Below, piece by piece: positions 17,752 through 35,039 of a stretch of 64,000 nt of DNA; positions within the stretch are counted from its first letter, which is position 1, and each line of letters opens with the position of its first letter. Under the pieces are notes generated by a model. It did no database searches, had not been told where the DNA came from, and was given only the letters and a program-made list of their open reading frames with translations. The stretch spans positions 10,994,231 through 11,058,230 of the forward strand of contig OX439131.1 of assembly GCA_949318235.1 (NCBI GenBank), written 5' to 3'. This stretch comes from Ecdyonurus torrentis. Taxonomy: Eukaryota > Arthropoda > Insecta > Ephemeroptera > Heptageniidae. Both the position numbers and the translations under genes were made by a program.

Positions 17752-19101
17752 AGAAGAAGAAGAAGGAAAAGACAGTTTGTTGCAGAATAAAGTTTAGTGA
17801 TTTTTAGTGACTTTATCTCACGTTTGAGGCCAGTTCTGTCGAGATGAAATCACAGTGTATAGGAGATTTATTTCCTATACTTATTGCTGCTGCTGCTGTA
17901 TTCAATGAAAAGCTTATATATTGCAATTTATGTAATGCAATTATATACTGTACCCTAAACGTACAACATTTTCCTGCAGGGTATATGCAAAATGCATCAC
18001 TCAATTTTAGATTTTCATTTCCAAAATTTAAATAAGTTTTAACTTTTAAGTGTTTACCTCTTGTATTTGAAAATTTTTGACAAATAACTGCACCTGTTTT
18101 AGCTATAACTAAGTTTTTATTCTATTTTTAAGCAAACACAAAAGCAACTAAATTTTTAAAGAAATTATTTCTTTAATTTATTTATTTACACAATTTTCAT
18201 TGATATCATTAACTCTTTCAAAAGTGCATGTATTTTTTGTCTTTTCTAAATGTAAAATTTTATAAAGCACTTTATACCAGTTTTTTTTTTACATCATATT
18301 ATCTGCATATATTTTAGAATATAAAAAAAAAGTTGATTAAATTTACATTTAACACAACATGAAGAGAGAAAAGTGTTTTGAATTGTTTTTTAAGTAGCTG
18401 ATGGTGACTATTTTGTTTATCATCGTGGTAGCTTATAAGTCTCTTATATATATTTGAAATTCTAATTACCCATATATAACCATGCATACATAATATTATA
18501 TATAAACTATACGTAACAGTGTGCGGGTGTAAGAAAAAAAAATAAAAAAAAAGCCAGGGCATGTAAATGTTCAATATATATGCTGACCCTCAATGTATTA
18601 TAAACTAAACTAAAAATAATAAACAAGAAAATTATGTAAGAAAATAATATTGAGAAATATACAACAAAAACTTATTTTTATACAGCACTTTCAAAATTAA
18701 TGATTCAAAAAAAATTAAGTAATCATATTATTATATTGTATATAAAAATTCTAATACTCCAATTTACTATCATTACTCAAGAGATTTTTTTTTTAATACA
18801 ACAAAAATTCTTAATTTCATATCTTTAATTATAATATATTATTATAATTTTAACATAATAATTTACTTTTTTCCCCATGAATATTACAAAAGTGTCATTT
18901 ATTTTTGGTTTAAAATATTTTCTATCTTTATATATCTTAATAATATGTTGGAACTTTTTTTCTTTTTTTCTTATTCAGAAAAAAGTGGGATATTTTTATT
19001 CTATGAAAAGACTTGTGAAATTAATAAAAAGCCACGTAAAAAAAACGTTAATTTTTATCTTAAATCTTTAGGCAGATTCTATAAAAGGACATGGTATATA
19101 G

Positions 19102-19144
<43 letters not shown>

Positions 19145-21199
19145 TTAAACTTTAATATATAAATTTTTTTATATTAAAGTAATATTTTTTTTTACATATA
19201 TTATTTTTACAAAAGATTGACACGAGCGCAAATTTTAATCAACGTTTCATCAATAATGAAAAGAAAATTAATATAATGAATATTAGTATTAAAAAAAAAT
19301 AATAAAGTATCGTTAGGTCATTGTACTTTAATGGTCAAACTTTGGTCCAGTAAAACTAGAGCCATTTTTATTATTATTATTTATAATGAACAAGTATATT
19401 AATTGCTTGGGGGCAATATTATGTGGATTTTTGTTTAGCGAAACATGAGCTTATAAATTGTGTACTGTTATACTTTTTTTTTTTTTTTTTTTTTTTTTAG
19501 TCTGCATGGTGTGTATATGCAAGTAAAACTTGTTACAGGTATGTAAAGTACATGTACTTAGCACCGCTCATGTGTAACAATTTCTACATGAAATTCGTAT
19601 CAAATTGCAAACTTATATGCAGATTTTTTTTTCTTCTTAAATTTAATATCATGAAGAGAGGAAAAAAAATACTTTTAACGAGTTATTTTGAAGGTTAAAA
19701 GTTATAATAATGAACAATATAGGAATATCAAGTTTGGGTTTTAAAAATTTCCTCCCCTTTATTACAAATAATTTTGATACAATTTTATCCCCCAAAAGAG
19801 GCAAGTATAATTTTTTTATACAAAAAAATTCTCTTAAAAAATAAGTCACTTGAACTCATACCACTTACATTCATACTGTAAGCAATATTTCACAAATATA
19901 TAAATCAATACAATTATAATTATTTCGTTGGTTATGGTTCATTATACTTCACTTCAGAAGTAAAACTACATTGTATTATGCTCGCTTGTCATACAAATGC
20001 ATAAATAAAGAAAAAAACAGTTTATAAAAAAAAAATAAAAAATAAAAAAAAATCTTAAGTTAAACGTTTACATAAAAATATTACAAGAAAAGAAAATTAT
20101 TTTTTTAGGTGTTTAGAATTAAGAATACAATGATATATAATATAAAATAAAACATTTTTAGCACGAGTATAAAAATTACTATTAAAAAATCCCTGCTAGC
20201 AAATTTTCTTATGATATTTAATGTTAATATAAGTCCCCGGGACTCTTTTTTGGTGTGCTTTCAAATATTATAAGAAAAAGAAGAAAAAAAAATATATATG
20301 ATATTTTTTTAGGACGTATTCATTTTTTTTATTATTATTATTTTATTTTATTTTGCCACGAGGCAACAAAAATCCATTATAAATTTGAAAGGCTTTTGCG
20401 TATACGTTTTTTTTTTTCTATATTAAAATTCCTGTAACATCAAGATATAGAGAAAATGTTTAAATAATATTCTTAATGAACACACAGCAGGAGTGAAAAG
20501 AAAGAAAGAAGAGAATTTTTTTTTCATTAACATCATAAGTATAAGAACCAGTTTTTGTTATTATTTCATGAACTTTCACGTTGAATTTGCAAAAATTGCT
20601 AAATAATGATATTTTAAATGGTATAATATTAGGTTAAAAATAACTTTTGGTGAATTGATTGATTAATATAAAAATGTAATTAAGGCTTATATTTTGATAC
20701 CTAAGCCCATATAACAAAACGCCTTTATATATAATGATAATTTTATTTTTTGCATAGGTTGAATGACGTTAATATTATTATGAAGTTACGTGTTGAAAAG
20801 TTATATCTATAATAAAAACATTGCACTATTGTATAGTAAATTAATTTTCATCATCATTTGTACTAATTAATGTTTACCCATACTTCAAATTTTATTTATA
20901 ATAAACAAATTTTCATGCGAATTATACAAAGTGAACATTATGTAATTAAAAAGCAAAAATGATATATTATTTAATTTCTTATCAAAATTACTAACCATAT
21001 AAGCTTTACATAATAATAATTATATAAAATATAAAATGATCTCATTTTTCTTTTATATTTATTATAAAAAAACTTCATGCATATAATAATATCAAACTTT
21101 GTTAACTATAATAAAAATCGTTATCTTTTTTTTTGTTTATATATTTTTTACAATTACAATTGAGTGGCATTAGTAGCAAAGTGTGATTGGTTGACATGA
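17751..21199. other. AT-rich non-coding stretch
   Basis: The (GAA) tract near 17580-17610 precedes it. Inside are (CT)18, T25 at 19474 and chance frames. TTGATGTTACAG near 20434 (minus) is a lone acceptor-like site. Confidence 0.7.
19104..19139. repeat. (CT)18 microsatellite
   Basis: Perfect array. Confidence 0.97.
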
Positions 21200-21241
21200 G
21201 ATAATACCTCCTCCCCTCCCACTGTCCCCCCCCCCCACTCC
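21200..21241 (-). other. C-rich tract, minus-strand G-quadruplex motif
   Basis: The minus strand carries GGGAGTGGG...GTGGGAGGGG with a run of 11-12 G. Four or more G-runs with short loops fit the quadruplex rule. Confidence 0.5.
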
Positions 21242-21364
21242 CGCACACTTGCATTTTATTTTCATCCTTATTATATTTTATATAATATACGTACCTCCCC
21301 TCTCCTCATACTCCTTTTTTTTTTCAATGTATCAATTCGACAGCTGTCCCCCCAATATATAGAT

Positions 21365-21390
21365 TGAGGAGGAGGGGAGGGGGGGGGGAA
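21365..21390 (+). other. G-rich tract, quadruplex-prone
   Basis: GGAGGAGGGGAGGGG followed by more G, 125 bp after the C-rich tract of opposite strand. The two tracts are also partly complementary. Confidence 0.45.
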
Positions 21391-21819
21391 TATACCGCCA
21401 TTGTTGCCATGCATGTTGATAGGGTGGGAGGTATGGGGTGGTTGATAGATAATGTCATCAGTTTACGCCATGACGAAATATTAGCCCCTGACAAGGTAGG
21501 CAACCAGTCGGACACAAATAGAATATGTCATAGATCAAATATGCTTCTATCTCTATTTTTAACACCTTCTTTTGCACATAAGTTTTCTTTTAACAGAATA
21601 ATCTTTTTTTCGTATTATATTTTACATTTTAACCTAGATTTAAATGCATTTTTTAAAGATTTTATTAACTTTTATATCAAAATATTCTATTTTTATGTTA
21701 ATTTATATAACTAAAATGTTTATACAGAATTTCTTCTTTGTTGTTTTTATAAGACAAATTCTACCAAATGTTCTTTTAAAAAAAGTAGAGGATGTGACAG
21801 AATAAAAAAAAATACTTAC

Positions 21820-21866
21820 AGTTGCGTTATTTGCCAACAGTCTTGCTTTCAAATTTCTCACAGCGT
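21820..21866 (-). CDS. candidate 47-nt internal exon with strong splice signals
   Basis: On the minus strand this follows a textbook acceptor, a long T-rich tract (T11 within it) ending CTATACAG, and precedes the donor ACT|GTAAGTATT. One frame is open throughout: two bases to complete a codon, then fifteen codons reading AVRNLKARLLANNAT, ending in phase 0. The other two frames hold stops. The peptide looks helical, with alternating basic and hydrophobic residues and a possible N-glycosylation sequon (NNAT). The start phase matches the end phase of the exon at 42110-42144, giving SATVASIAD-AVRNLKARLL across the junction. That would imply an intron of about 20 kb, unless further exons intervene. 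No protein family is recognised. This is the best-supported single exon in the window. Confidence 0.55.
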
Positions 21867-23189
21867 CTGTATAGAAAAAAAAAAACAGAAAACAATTGGT
21901 TAAAATTTCTTGTTAAATTTTAGTTTTTCAAACAGAAAAAAAAAAGTGTAAGAGGAAAACTACAATTATTGTTTGTTTTTTTCTACTTTAAAATTTAACT
22001 TTATGTATAAAATTCTCTCTAAATTAAATATGAACTGTCATTTTTTTATATATATATTTAAAAACTTTCAAAACATGGCTGCTGTATACATAAACAACAC
22101 ATGTGTATTATTATGAAATATCAATAATAAAAACATTCTTATATTAAAGTTTACAATAGCATTAGATTTCTTAATAATATATATAAAAAGAAAATGAAGA
22201 AATTTATAAACTACAAATTATTTTCATAATTTAATTTTTATTTTTATTTATGTGAACATAAAAGGACCGGTTTTTATTGCAATTGCATCGCAAGTATTAA
22301 ACTGACAATAATAAGTCACACATCATAATACAATATACGTTTTCTGAATACCAATTATATAAATAAGAAAACAACATTTTTTGATATATTTATATATAAA
22401 TAAGTGATTAAATCATTTTCAATATAAAAGATAATTTTTTTCAAAAAATAATGAAAAACTTCTCACTGTGTAAAAGATATAAAAATGATAATTTTTTTCA
22501 ATTCATTTAATTCAGTAAAAAAAAAAAAACTTTATTCTATATAAAATTAAGATCGTGCTCAAGTTTGGTATAAAAATAAATATATATAATATATTTTTTG
22601 TGTGTATTTTTCTTTTTGTAAATATACAAGAATAAGATACAACATATAATTGTCGAGTGAGATCAAACGTGGCGAGCATAATAATAAAGTTTATGCCAAG
22701 TTGACTGTTGTGCCGGTAAACCACTAAAGTAACATGTGAAACTTAAATTAAAACCAGAACTACTTTTTTTTTCTTCGTTCAAATCCTTATGATATATAGT
22801 TTTTTTTTTCATTCTACAAGAAAAATAAGAAAAATATAATAAAATCTGAATAATAAAATTTTAAAGACTTTTTTTTCCTGAATTTTTACGAAGTATAATA
22901 TTATAAGAAATTCCTCTATTTATTTTAGAAAATTTATATTAATATTATATATTTTTTTTCATTAAAAAATATAATTAAAATTTTTACTATAAAAAAATTT
23001 ATGTACATTTTTTTAAAGTAAGTACTTTCGTTAAAATATTTTGCTCAATTTTGATGGTATACAATTTATGTATATTATAATATATAGTATAAATATAAAA
23101 AAGACTTATTATTCTTATATGTGCACTGTTTTATCTAATGTTTAATTCTATATATGGTATTCGTGTACTGTGTTATTTAAATGTCCGAT

Positions 23190-23250
23190 TATCCTCCCCC
23201 TTTTTCCCCCTCCTGTAGTATCTCCCTCCTCCCCCCACCCCCAACCCAAT
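23190..23250 (-). other. C-rich tract, minus-strand G-quadruplex motif
   Basis: Successive CCCCC, CCCCC, CCC, CCCCCC and CCCCC runs separated by short T/CT spacers. Confidence 0.5.
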
Positions 23251-23301
23251 GCTTGTTGTGTCTGCTTTACTCTGCTTTCTAAACTTTGTGAAGCGCACAT
23301 G

Positions 23302-23310
23302 TATAAAAAG
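23302..23310 (+). promoter_or_regulatory. TATA-like box
   Basis: CATGTATAAAAAGCC lies 55 bp downstream of a C-rich tract. About 100 bp of GC-moderate sequence follow, with no convincing frame. Confidence 0.2.
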
Positions 23311-23609
23311 CCAAAACGAGAAGACTTATTTGCCACAAAACCGCGAGAGAAACGTTTAAAAAAGATGGAAATTCTTACGCGTACTTCCAGACTCAACAAA
23401 ACTACATAACACCGCAACCATCTTCTTCTTTTTCTGTCTTTAAAACTCACACACTTTTATTTTATTTATTTTCTTATATATATAAGTATAAAAATATATT
23501 ATTGGAACAAAATATTCTTTTAAAATATAAAAAGAGCCGCCTTATTTAACAATAAAAAATAAAAAAACTTTATAGTCAAAAATGTGTTGTTGGATTTATT
23601 CAGATCGTT

Positions 23610-23798
<189 letters not shown>

Positions 23799-24682
23799 AC
23801 AATAGTATGTTAATTTATATGTTTTTCCATAAAGTTTAAGTTGAAGTAAATCCCCTAAAGTAGAGTATAGTATACATACACTACTTGATAAAAAGTTAAG
23901 TGAGTAGAGGTGAACAAAAGCTCGCGTTCTTTCTCTCGTCACCCGCCAGCAGCCTATAGTATATTATATACACTGCATCAGAATCATATACCAAGTCAAC
24001 ACAGACACGAAAAAGCAAAAACTTTATGCTGCTGTACTCGTACTTTATGCAGTATAGCATAAATAGCATAAAAAAACATCAAAGACGACACATATCTTTA
24101 TGCTTTTTTTATATTATTTTCATATATGAAAAATTTAAAACTGGTCTTATATTATATGTATCTTATGTTAAAATCTTGAGAAGGGAGCATAATTACACTT
24201 TTTTACGCTAAAGGTGGCTCTTTGCGCTTGTAGCTACTGAATGTGTATCTTTCTTTTTTGTTATATATTATACTGTATAGTATTTTTAAACATATAAATT
24301 GTATATATTTTTTTCTTTTCTTTTAATATTTAGGTCGTTTAACGTCTGTGCTGTAGTCAATTATAATATTTTTGGTAATATTTGGTTTAGTTTTCTTCTT
24401 CATTCTATACATCCATTATACTGTTCATTGAAATCAATATATCATCAATATTGCAATTGGAAAAAAATATGTTTAACAAATACGTATTTTACCGTGATCC
24501 GTGTAATAAAATATACGAGGCATAATAAATCTCTAATGAGGAAAAACTCATACATTTACAATTGGAGTTAGCAAGTTTTATATATATGAGAACAATTTAC
24601 TTTTTTTTTGTATTATTTATTATGATTTATTTAACTTAAAAGAAAAACAGAGTATTTAGCACTTTTGAGTTCAGGAGGACAC

Positions 24683-24685
<3 letters not shown>

Positions 24686-24731
<46 letters not shown>
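24686..24731. repeat. (GA)23 microsatellite
   Basis: Perfect array. Confidence 0.97.
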
Positions 24732-24734
<3 letters not shown>

Positions 24735-26790
24735 ATGTTAGTATATGAGTTCACTGAACAGTAACACATGCTAATTTAATTGATTTTTCACACACGACAT
24801 CTTCTATTGAAAAACAATAATTTTGTGAGAAAAAAAACTCAATATTTTCATATTCAAATATATAAATTTCAAAACTTGTTCACGAATGGAAACCTTGCGA
24901 TGCACAAGTTAAAATGTATTAAATAATAACATTAACAATTAAATATTTTATAATTTTAAAACTATAAGACATAGCAACAACAAAACTGTTTATAACTACA
25001 AAGAAGAATATATTTCATTGTGTTTCTGAAAAACAACAATAATTTTAAAATTTTATGAACTAAAATGTTTTTTTCTTAATTTTTTTTTAAATAAACTCAC
25101 GACACAATATTTTTCAAAGACTTTGTATTTAAGAACAACTTTTTTTAACAATAAAAATATTTTTTTGAAGTACGTTTTTTTTATGATTATTTTCTTTTTT
25201 ACGAGACTCTTCATAACTTCATATTATATTTTTGTTTGAAGTTAGATTCATTTGTTAACATATGTTGCCGTAAGCGGCGCTATCATGTGAGTGTGGCGCC
25301 ACCTTCTGCGCTTAAATCATGCATTTCTTGCAGCATAACAAAATAATTTTTCAGCTTTTGAAGTGTTTAATCTTCTCATTTTTACACAAAAAAAGCATTA
25401 AAAGTTATAAGTCATTATATTGCGTGAACACCTCAGGAAATATTTGATAAAATGCCAAGTTTTTTGTTAAAAAAAAAAGTTAATCAACCAGCATTTTTTC
25501 ATATTAAATCATTTCATTGTATTGAAATTTTGTTAATTAAGTAAAAAAAAAAAAAAAAAAAAAAAAAAGACTATTGAAAAGTTGTCAAGTTAAAAATGCA
25601 TTCTCATCTATTCTTCTATAAAACAAAAATTTTAAGTGTTTAAAATTGATTTCTTTTCAATGATCTTGAAATAAAATCTTTATATTTGAAAATAGATTTC
25701 CGTAAGAGCGACCCTAATTTGAGAAAACATAAAAAAAAAGTAAAATCATTAATGGCAATCTTTTCAAATAAATCATGAAATTAAGGCTAAGTAATATTTT
25801 TTAATATATTTGTAAATAAAATAAGTTGAAAGTCATTCAATTTCACATTTTTTTTCTCTATACATATAGTTAACAATTTTAACACTTATACATGGAATAT
25901 GTTTATATGTGTTTTCTTAATTGATTTATCTTTTTATTTGTATTAATACTTATTTTATAAACTACTTATTTTAAAAATTGAAAACTTTCCGTATACATCA
26001 CAAGAGCCCAAATTTTAAAAGCATAAATATCGTAAAATTAAAATATATTATTATGTATATTGCCAATGATAAATAATACATAATCATGCTGTAAGACAGT
26101 ACGTACTAATAGAGTGTGATAAAAATTGCAATTACGATAATTTTAAAATGTATAACATCTGAAGAGAAGATAATAATTTTGTTTTAGTCTCACGTCTCTC
26201 ACATATCAAAAAATATAAATAAATATAATTATAAACTGTATGACGCGATATATATTACAGAAGTTAAAACATCATTTTATATTATAACAATAAAAATACC
26301 AACTAACACAATATAATACAATGATATATTTTTTTAATGCACTATTATATAACATTATAGTACTATAGAATATAATCATAAAAATGCAACATCGTAATAA
26401 ATATCACGTTTTTCTGCTAAAAACAAACTGATTTTTTTTCTTCTTCTTCTTCCATATAAAGCTCTTAAAACATATTATATTACCTTTATTACACAGAAAA
26501 TGCGGGTAAACTCTATTAATAAAGACTTAAAAAGAGGGGAAAATCTTCTTCCTTTTCTCTCTCTCTTTTTTTTTTCTTTTTTTTTTTTTTTTTAAACAAG
26601 TGCAAACACAACCATTATTACGTTCCAACATTATCATTGCAGGGATTAACTATTATCTTTCATTAAATGAATTGTCTCTGTAGAACAAAATATTCGTTTT
26701 ACAATCAGTTTCAAAACGTAAAACTCTTTAGTATTTTTTTTAAACTTTAATTTATACAAAACATAAAAAATAAATACTTTTGTTGTAATT

Positions 26791-26793
<3 letters not shown>
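24732..26793. other. AT-rich non-coding stretch
   Basis: Apart from the 25.26-25.31 kb GC island and A26 at 25543, nothing stands out. Confidence 0.75.
25258..25310. other. small GC-rich island with palindrome GTGGCGCCAC
   Basis: About 50 bp with five CpG in an otherwise AT-rich 2-kb stretch. The 10-bp palindrome lies at 25293-25302. TTTCTTGCAG follows at about 25333, an acceptor-like end. No open frame is convincing. Confidence 0.4.

Positions 26794-26839
<46 letters not shown>
26794..26839. repeat. (TC)23 microsatellite
   Basis: Perfect array. Confidence 0.97.
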
Positions 26840-26843
<4 letters not shown>

Positions 26844-27205
26844 AAGTGTTATCTCTCCTTTTGTCTTTCTTTTCGTGTCTATTTTCAAAACAAGCAATCG
26901 AAATCTATTACTTTTCTTTTTACGATCCTTGATCAAAGTAAGGCCTCATAAAATAAAATACTAAAAATAAAAATACAAAAATCTTTTCTTGTATTCTATA
27001 CTCTTATCTAAATAAAATTAAAAAGAAAACTAACTAATTTTTATTTCTTTCATTTATGCCTATGGCTGTTTTTAAATATATATTTTTATACTAAAACTAT
27101 CAAAGTATATAAAAAATTAAAATAATTAATTGCTTTTTAAAGATAAATGTATATGAAAAGGAAAAGGAAAAGCCTTTTCAAGAAAAAAACTTATCTTCCT
27201 CCGTA

Positions 27206-27363
<158 letters not shown>

Positions 27364-28073
27364 TTTTTAGTAAAAAAGCTTGAAAATATGCAGACATATG
27401 AGCGGAAGTTGGTACTTGAGTTCAAATGAAGCCAGCAAGGCGTTGAGCCTCACAGATTCTCAAAAGTCAGGGGGTTAGAAACAAAATAAACCCATAAGTA
27501 TATGAAGTGCATTTATCAGGACCCGCATCTTTTTTAAGTACCGAGTAGAGAATTAATAATTACTTCTTCACCCGTACTATACTCTTAAACCTCATTTAAT
27601 TACCGAATGATGGCGTTGATATCAACAATAGAAAATTATGTATTTTGTTTTGTAATATAAATCCTATATTGAACCACATTTAATACAGTCTAGGCATATG
27701 CAAATTTTTTATCTTATTTTTATGCCAGAAAAAAAAGGGTAGAAAATAAAATATTTTTTAAGGCCCTATAAAATTTATCATAAAAAATTAGTTTTTATTA
27801 CACTAAACTTAAAATTTTTTATTAAAAAAATAAAAAAATGTAAAGAGCGAGGAAAAAAATGTTATACAACAAAAATTATATATAGGATATAACAAACACA
27901 AGTATATAAGAAATATGAATATTATTTTCATTTTGAACTATATTTTAGTTCTTTGTCATTGTATTATAAACTATAATTAATGTATTTTTTTTTTTAAACA
28001 AAATAATTTTGATAAATTGTCGCAACTTTAAATGGTTCAAACTTGTTTTTAGTCACACCTATTTCTTTTTACG

Positions 28074-30933
<2,860 letters not shown>

Positions 30934-31015
<82 letters not shown>
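30934..31015. repeat. (TA)40 microsatellite
   Basis: Ends in TATAGATATATAC. Confidence 0.97.
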
Positions 31016-31017
<2 letters not shown>

Positions 31018-31428
31018 TATATACATGAGAATTTCTGCATGAAATAAATAACTTTGTATATTTGTTTACTCGCAGTAAATGGCAAAAATGTGAAACTGAT
31101 AGTTCAGAACTTTTTCTTGATATTAATATTTAATATTTTCAAGAATACAATGATATGCATATAAATCAGTTAAAAATTAATGAAATCAGTGATTTGATTT
31201 GACACAGGACAATTAAACTTACAATAACATAAAGTTTACGAGTAGTTAGTTAGAGGATTAAAATTATCCATGGATTTGTTCAAACAAGCGTTCACAATTT
31301 TAATTTCATTTGTATGATTTTTAGAGTATATTTATATGATTTTGAATATATTATTTTTAATTGTTTATGAGAGACATGATGTTACAAATAAAATTATTTA
31401 TTCATATACAGCTTAAATAATGTGTGAA

Positions 31429-31432
<4 letters not shown>

Positions 31433-31511
<79 letters not shown>
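31433..31511. repeat. (AG)39 microsatellite
   Basis: Perfect array, 300 bp before a TC array of opposite polarity. Confidence 0.97.
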
Positions 31512-31513
<2 letters not shown>

Positions 31514-31817
31514 AATTGAGTTTATTATATATTTTAAATAATATGATATTTAAACAAAACGTTTTATATATTATTTCATTGTATTCTTTCTAAAATAAAA
31601 TAAATACCCATATTATAGTATAACCACAGTATATAAAATAAAATTAAAGTAATAAATTAATTTTATCATTTATATATTATTATATAAATAGCATAATAGA
31701 AAGAATTAAATATAACATTGAAAAAAAAAAAAAAAAAAACAGAAAATTTTATAAAGAGAATAACAACAACATGGGCAATTATATCTGCCAATCATGTTTG
31801 TGTATTATTATTTCAGA

Positions 31818-31926
<109 letters not shown>

Positions 31927-32033
31927 GGCATATAGCATCGAAGCATGTGATCAATTGATTCCCCTCTTCTGATGCAGTATATGTATTCTATAGTATAATT
32001 ACCCGCTAGCGTGACGTCGATACATAAGGGGGA

Positions 32034-32038
<5 letters not shown>

Positions 32039-32071
<33 letters not shown>
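32039..32071. repeat. (TC)16 microsatellite
   Basis: Directly upstream of a G-rich tract. Confidence 0.96.
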
Positions 32072-32074
<3 letters not shown>

Positions 32075-32080
32075 TATATT

Positions 32081-32105
32081 GGGCGGGGTGTTGGGAGGAA
32101 GGGGG
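32081..32105 (+). other. G-quadruplex motif
   Basis: GGGCGGGGTGTTGGG then AGGAAGGGGG gives four G-runs with loops of 1, 4 and 5 nt. It sits between a TC array and a GC-moderate stretch (to 32270) that contains ATCATGGCGGCTGTTCTA. Confidence 0.55.
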
Positions 32106-32272
32106 TGCAAAATTCTGCACACAAGGGGTGGGCTGTGCAAAATATATATCAAACCATGCAAGCAAGCAAGCGGTCAGCCAGTCGCGACGTAAAATCGATC
32201 ATGGCGGCTGTTCTATACCGACATGTTATGTATAATGCAATGAATATATGCAAGCCTGGGGGGAGGAGGAGG

Positions 32273-32295
32273 GGAGAGAGAGAGAGAGAGAGAGA
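32273..32295. repeat. (GA)11 array
   Basis: Short purine array at the right edge of a GC-moderate stretch. Confidence 0.95.
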
Positions 32296-32645
32296 TTGAC
32301 CACATATACGCCCCAAAGCAATGTTAATTTTGAAATTGTCTAATCAGTATATATGTTATAATTATTAATGAAAATAAACCAATATAATACAAAGATTGCG
32401 TAAAGTGATTGACAGGATTCATCAATATAAGGTGTCAATTTTATTGCTTTCTTTACAATATTATATTGTTATTATATTTTTATAATATATATTTTTTGAC
32501 CTGATTCTTATTGAGTTTCTTAAGTATATTTTTTATTATAAATATTTGACATATCTATGCAAGAGAACATTGCAAAATATTAATCTAGTTGAAAGGAGTC
32601 GCGCAATAATTCTATAAAACTTCAAACTCTATTGACTTGTACATG

Positions 32646-32680
<35 letters not shown>
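32646..32680. repeat. A35 homopolymer
   Basis: Uninterrupted poly(A). Confidence 0.97.
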
Positions 32681-32682
<2 letters not shown>

Positions 32683-33599
32683 TTTTTTAACAAAAATAAA
32701 TAATTTATCTAAATTTCTACTTTTTTTCATCCTTATTCAGTAATAAAAATTCCATACATGTATTTTTTTTTACTGCATATAAGATAATAAATGTGTTTTT
32801 AAAATGTATTAAGTACAATATAATAATAGGGTTTGCATTATTATTATATAGGAATATAAATAAAAATATATGTATATTAAAAAATGAGGTCGTCTTTATA
32901 GAAAACACATTGAACAAATTTTACATGTGAAAAAATATAAATGTAGAGAATGATTTCATATATACGTGCACTTATTATTATTACTCATTTTATCCATATG
33001 TAATGTCTATACTTTTTTTTTTTTCATTTTTTTTTTAAGACAGCTGGTTAAACAAGAACAATATGTTAACATATACGACAATTTTTTTTCTGTCTAAATT
33101 GTGGAGAGTCGTATAAAAAGATGTTATTATAATTATTATAAGCTATGACATCAGTAATAATAATAAAAATAAAGAATTTTTTTTCTTTTTCTTTTCCAAA
33201 TAAAAAAAAGGGGAAGTGGAAGCAAACGATCTTTTTTTAAGAAAAAAAAATGAGATGTGAGAAAAAAAAAGACAAAGTATTAAATTATTAAAACAAGAAG
33301 AAAAAAATTGAACGTCTGAATGAAAAACGCGGACAACATGTGTTTCTATATGAAGAGTTCTAACACATGTTTTGCAAAAGTTTGGTTACTCATCAAGGAA
33401 TATGAAATAATAAAATAAATTTTTTAATTAAATTTAGATAAAAATATCATGATTATATACGCATAACATACAGAAAAAAAGAAGGTATTTTTCGATTGGT
33501 ATTAAAAGCATTTATTATTATTATTTGTAAATACAATAGTTATGAATAAATAATAACAACTTTATCATGTTTAAGATCACATTGTGAAGATTGGAAAGG

Positions 33600-33621
33600 C
33601 GAGAGAGAGAGAGAGAGAGAG
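33600..33621. repeat. (GA)11 array
   Basis: Followed by GCGGGAGAGCGGGAGAAC. Confidence 0.95.
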
Positions 33622-34132
33622 CGGGAGAGCGGGAGAACAGCTGCGTGCGGGTGGAAGGAAGGGGTTATACGGGGCAACAAGAGCTCATCAAGGGCTATTT
33701 CAAACACCAGCTGACAGTTAACCATGAATAAAAAAAGATAAAATACACAAAATATACTCATCAAATATAAAATATTATATAATTTACAAGAAAAATAACA
33801 CCGATAAAAAAAAATTATCCACTATAAAATCAACAAAGAAAAGTAGAAAATTATTTATTTCCTTTACATCATATTTTTGAAATATAAAAATTTGTACCTT
33901 GATTTTTTGTTTCTTTAATAATAATTATATTTTTTTTATATGCGGAAATCATTAATTATATTCTTATAAAAGACAAGTAGAAAACAGAAGATAATCTTTA
34001 TAATCTCTTGCAATGAAAATATACAACATGTTTTTCAAGCTTTTCTATATTATTCCAATCAAATTTTTTATCTAAATACAAAAATTAATTGTTGTTGAAC
34101 ACTTTAATATCAAAAAGGCGTATTCTTTTATT

Positions 34133-34134
<2 letters not shown>

Positions 34135-34199
<65 letters not shown>
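34135..34199. repeat. (TA)n microsatellite, 65 bp
   Basis: Near-perfect TA array. Confidence 0.97.
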
Positions 34200-34207
<8 letters not shown>

Positions 34208-34407
34208 CTGGTATGATGACCAGCTATAATATGTATTGCTGTATTAGTTATATGTGTTCTGTTCTATATAATATAATATTATAAGCCAGCGGGGACGTAA
34301 CATAGCACGGGACACAAAGGAAAAATGCCAAGCACGGGAGATGAAAAGAAGAAGAAAAGAAGAAAAAATATATATAAAGTAAAGAAATTGGCTCTTGAGC
34401 ACAAAAG

Positions 34408-34415
34408 TGACGTCA
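34408..34415. promoter_or_regulatory. CRE-type palindrome TGACGTCA
   Basis: Exact consensus in GTGACGTCAC, about 600 bp upstream of the CpG island at 35.0 kb. Confidence 0.5.
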
Positions 34416-34497
34416 CAAAAAAAGAAAAACCTTCTTTTGTGTCTAAGAATTGACGTAAATTATAAAACATTTCATTTTTTTATTCACTTTAAATAAC

Positions 34498-34528
<31 letters not shown>

Positions 34529-35039
34529 TAAGTCTTTATAATATTTTACCCAGACGATAAAAAACACTGAATAAGAAAAGAAGTATTATACAAAAATGTC
34601 GAATATTTTATTATATTGTTATAATAACTTAATTAATAAATAATAAAAATCTGGAATGTTATTTTAAAATGTTTATGCACGAAGTCGATAACCAAAAGTT
34701 TCAGAATCAGAGTCAAAACATTTTTTTCCGCGATACAACTCTCGATATGATCGTTATAACAATTGCACTTCTGATGATAACACAATCTTTGAGTATGATT
34801 TTCCGCGCACTATTCAAGAAATAATTTTTTTTTATTTTTATGTTAATAACTTTGAAGTTTGCAACTTTTAAGGAATAAAATTCAACGCGAAATGTGTATA
34901 AGAATGTATATAAAAGTATATTAATTATAGAAACATGCAGACACGATTTGAAGCAATTAATTACTATATTGTCACTTAAGCCTGAGGTGATATGGCTTGA
35001 GGGATGGGCTATATAGGTAAAGTGAGTGAGCGGGCGGTG

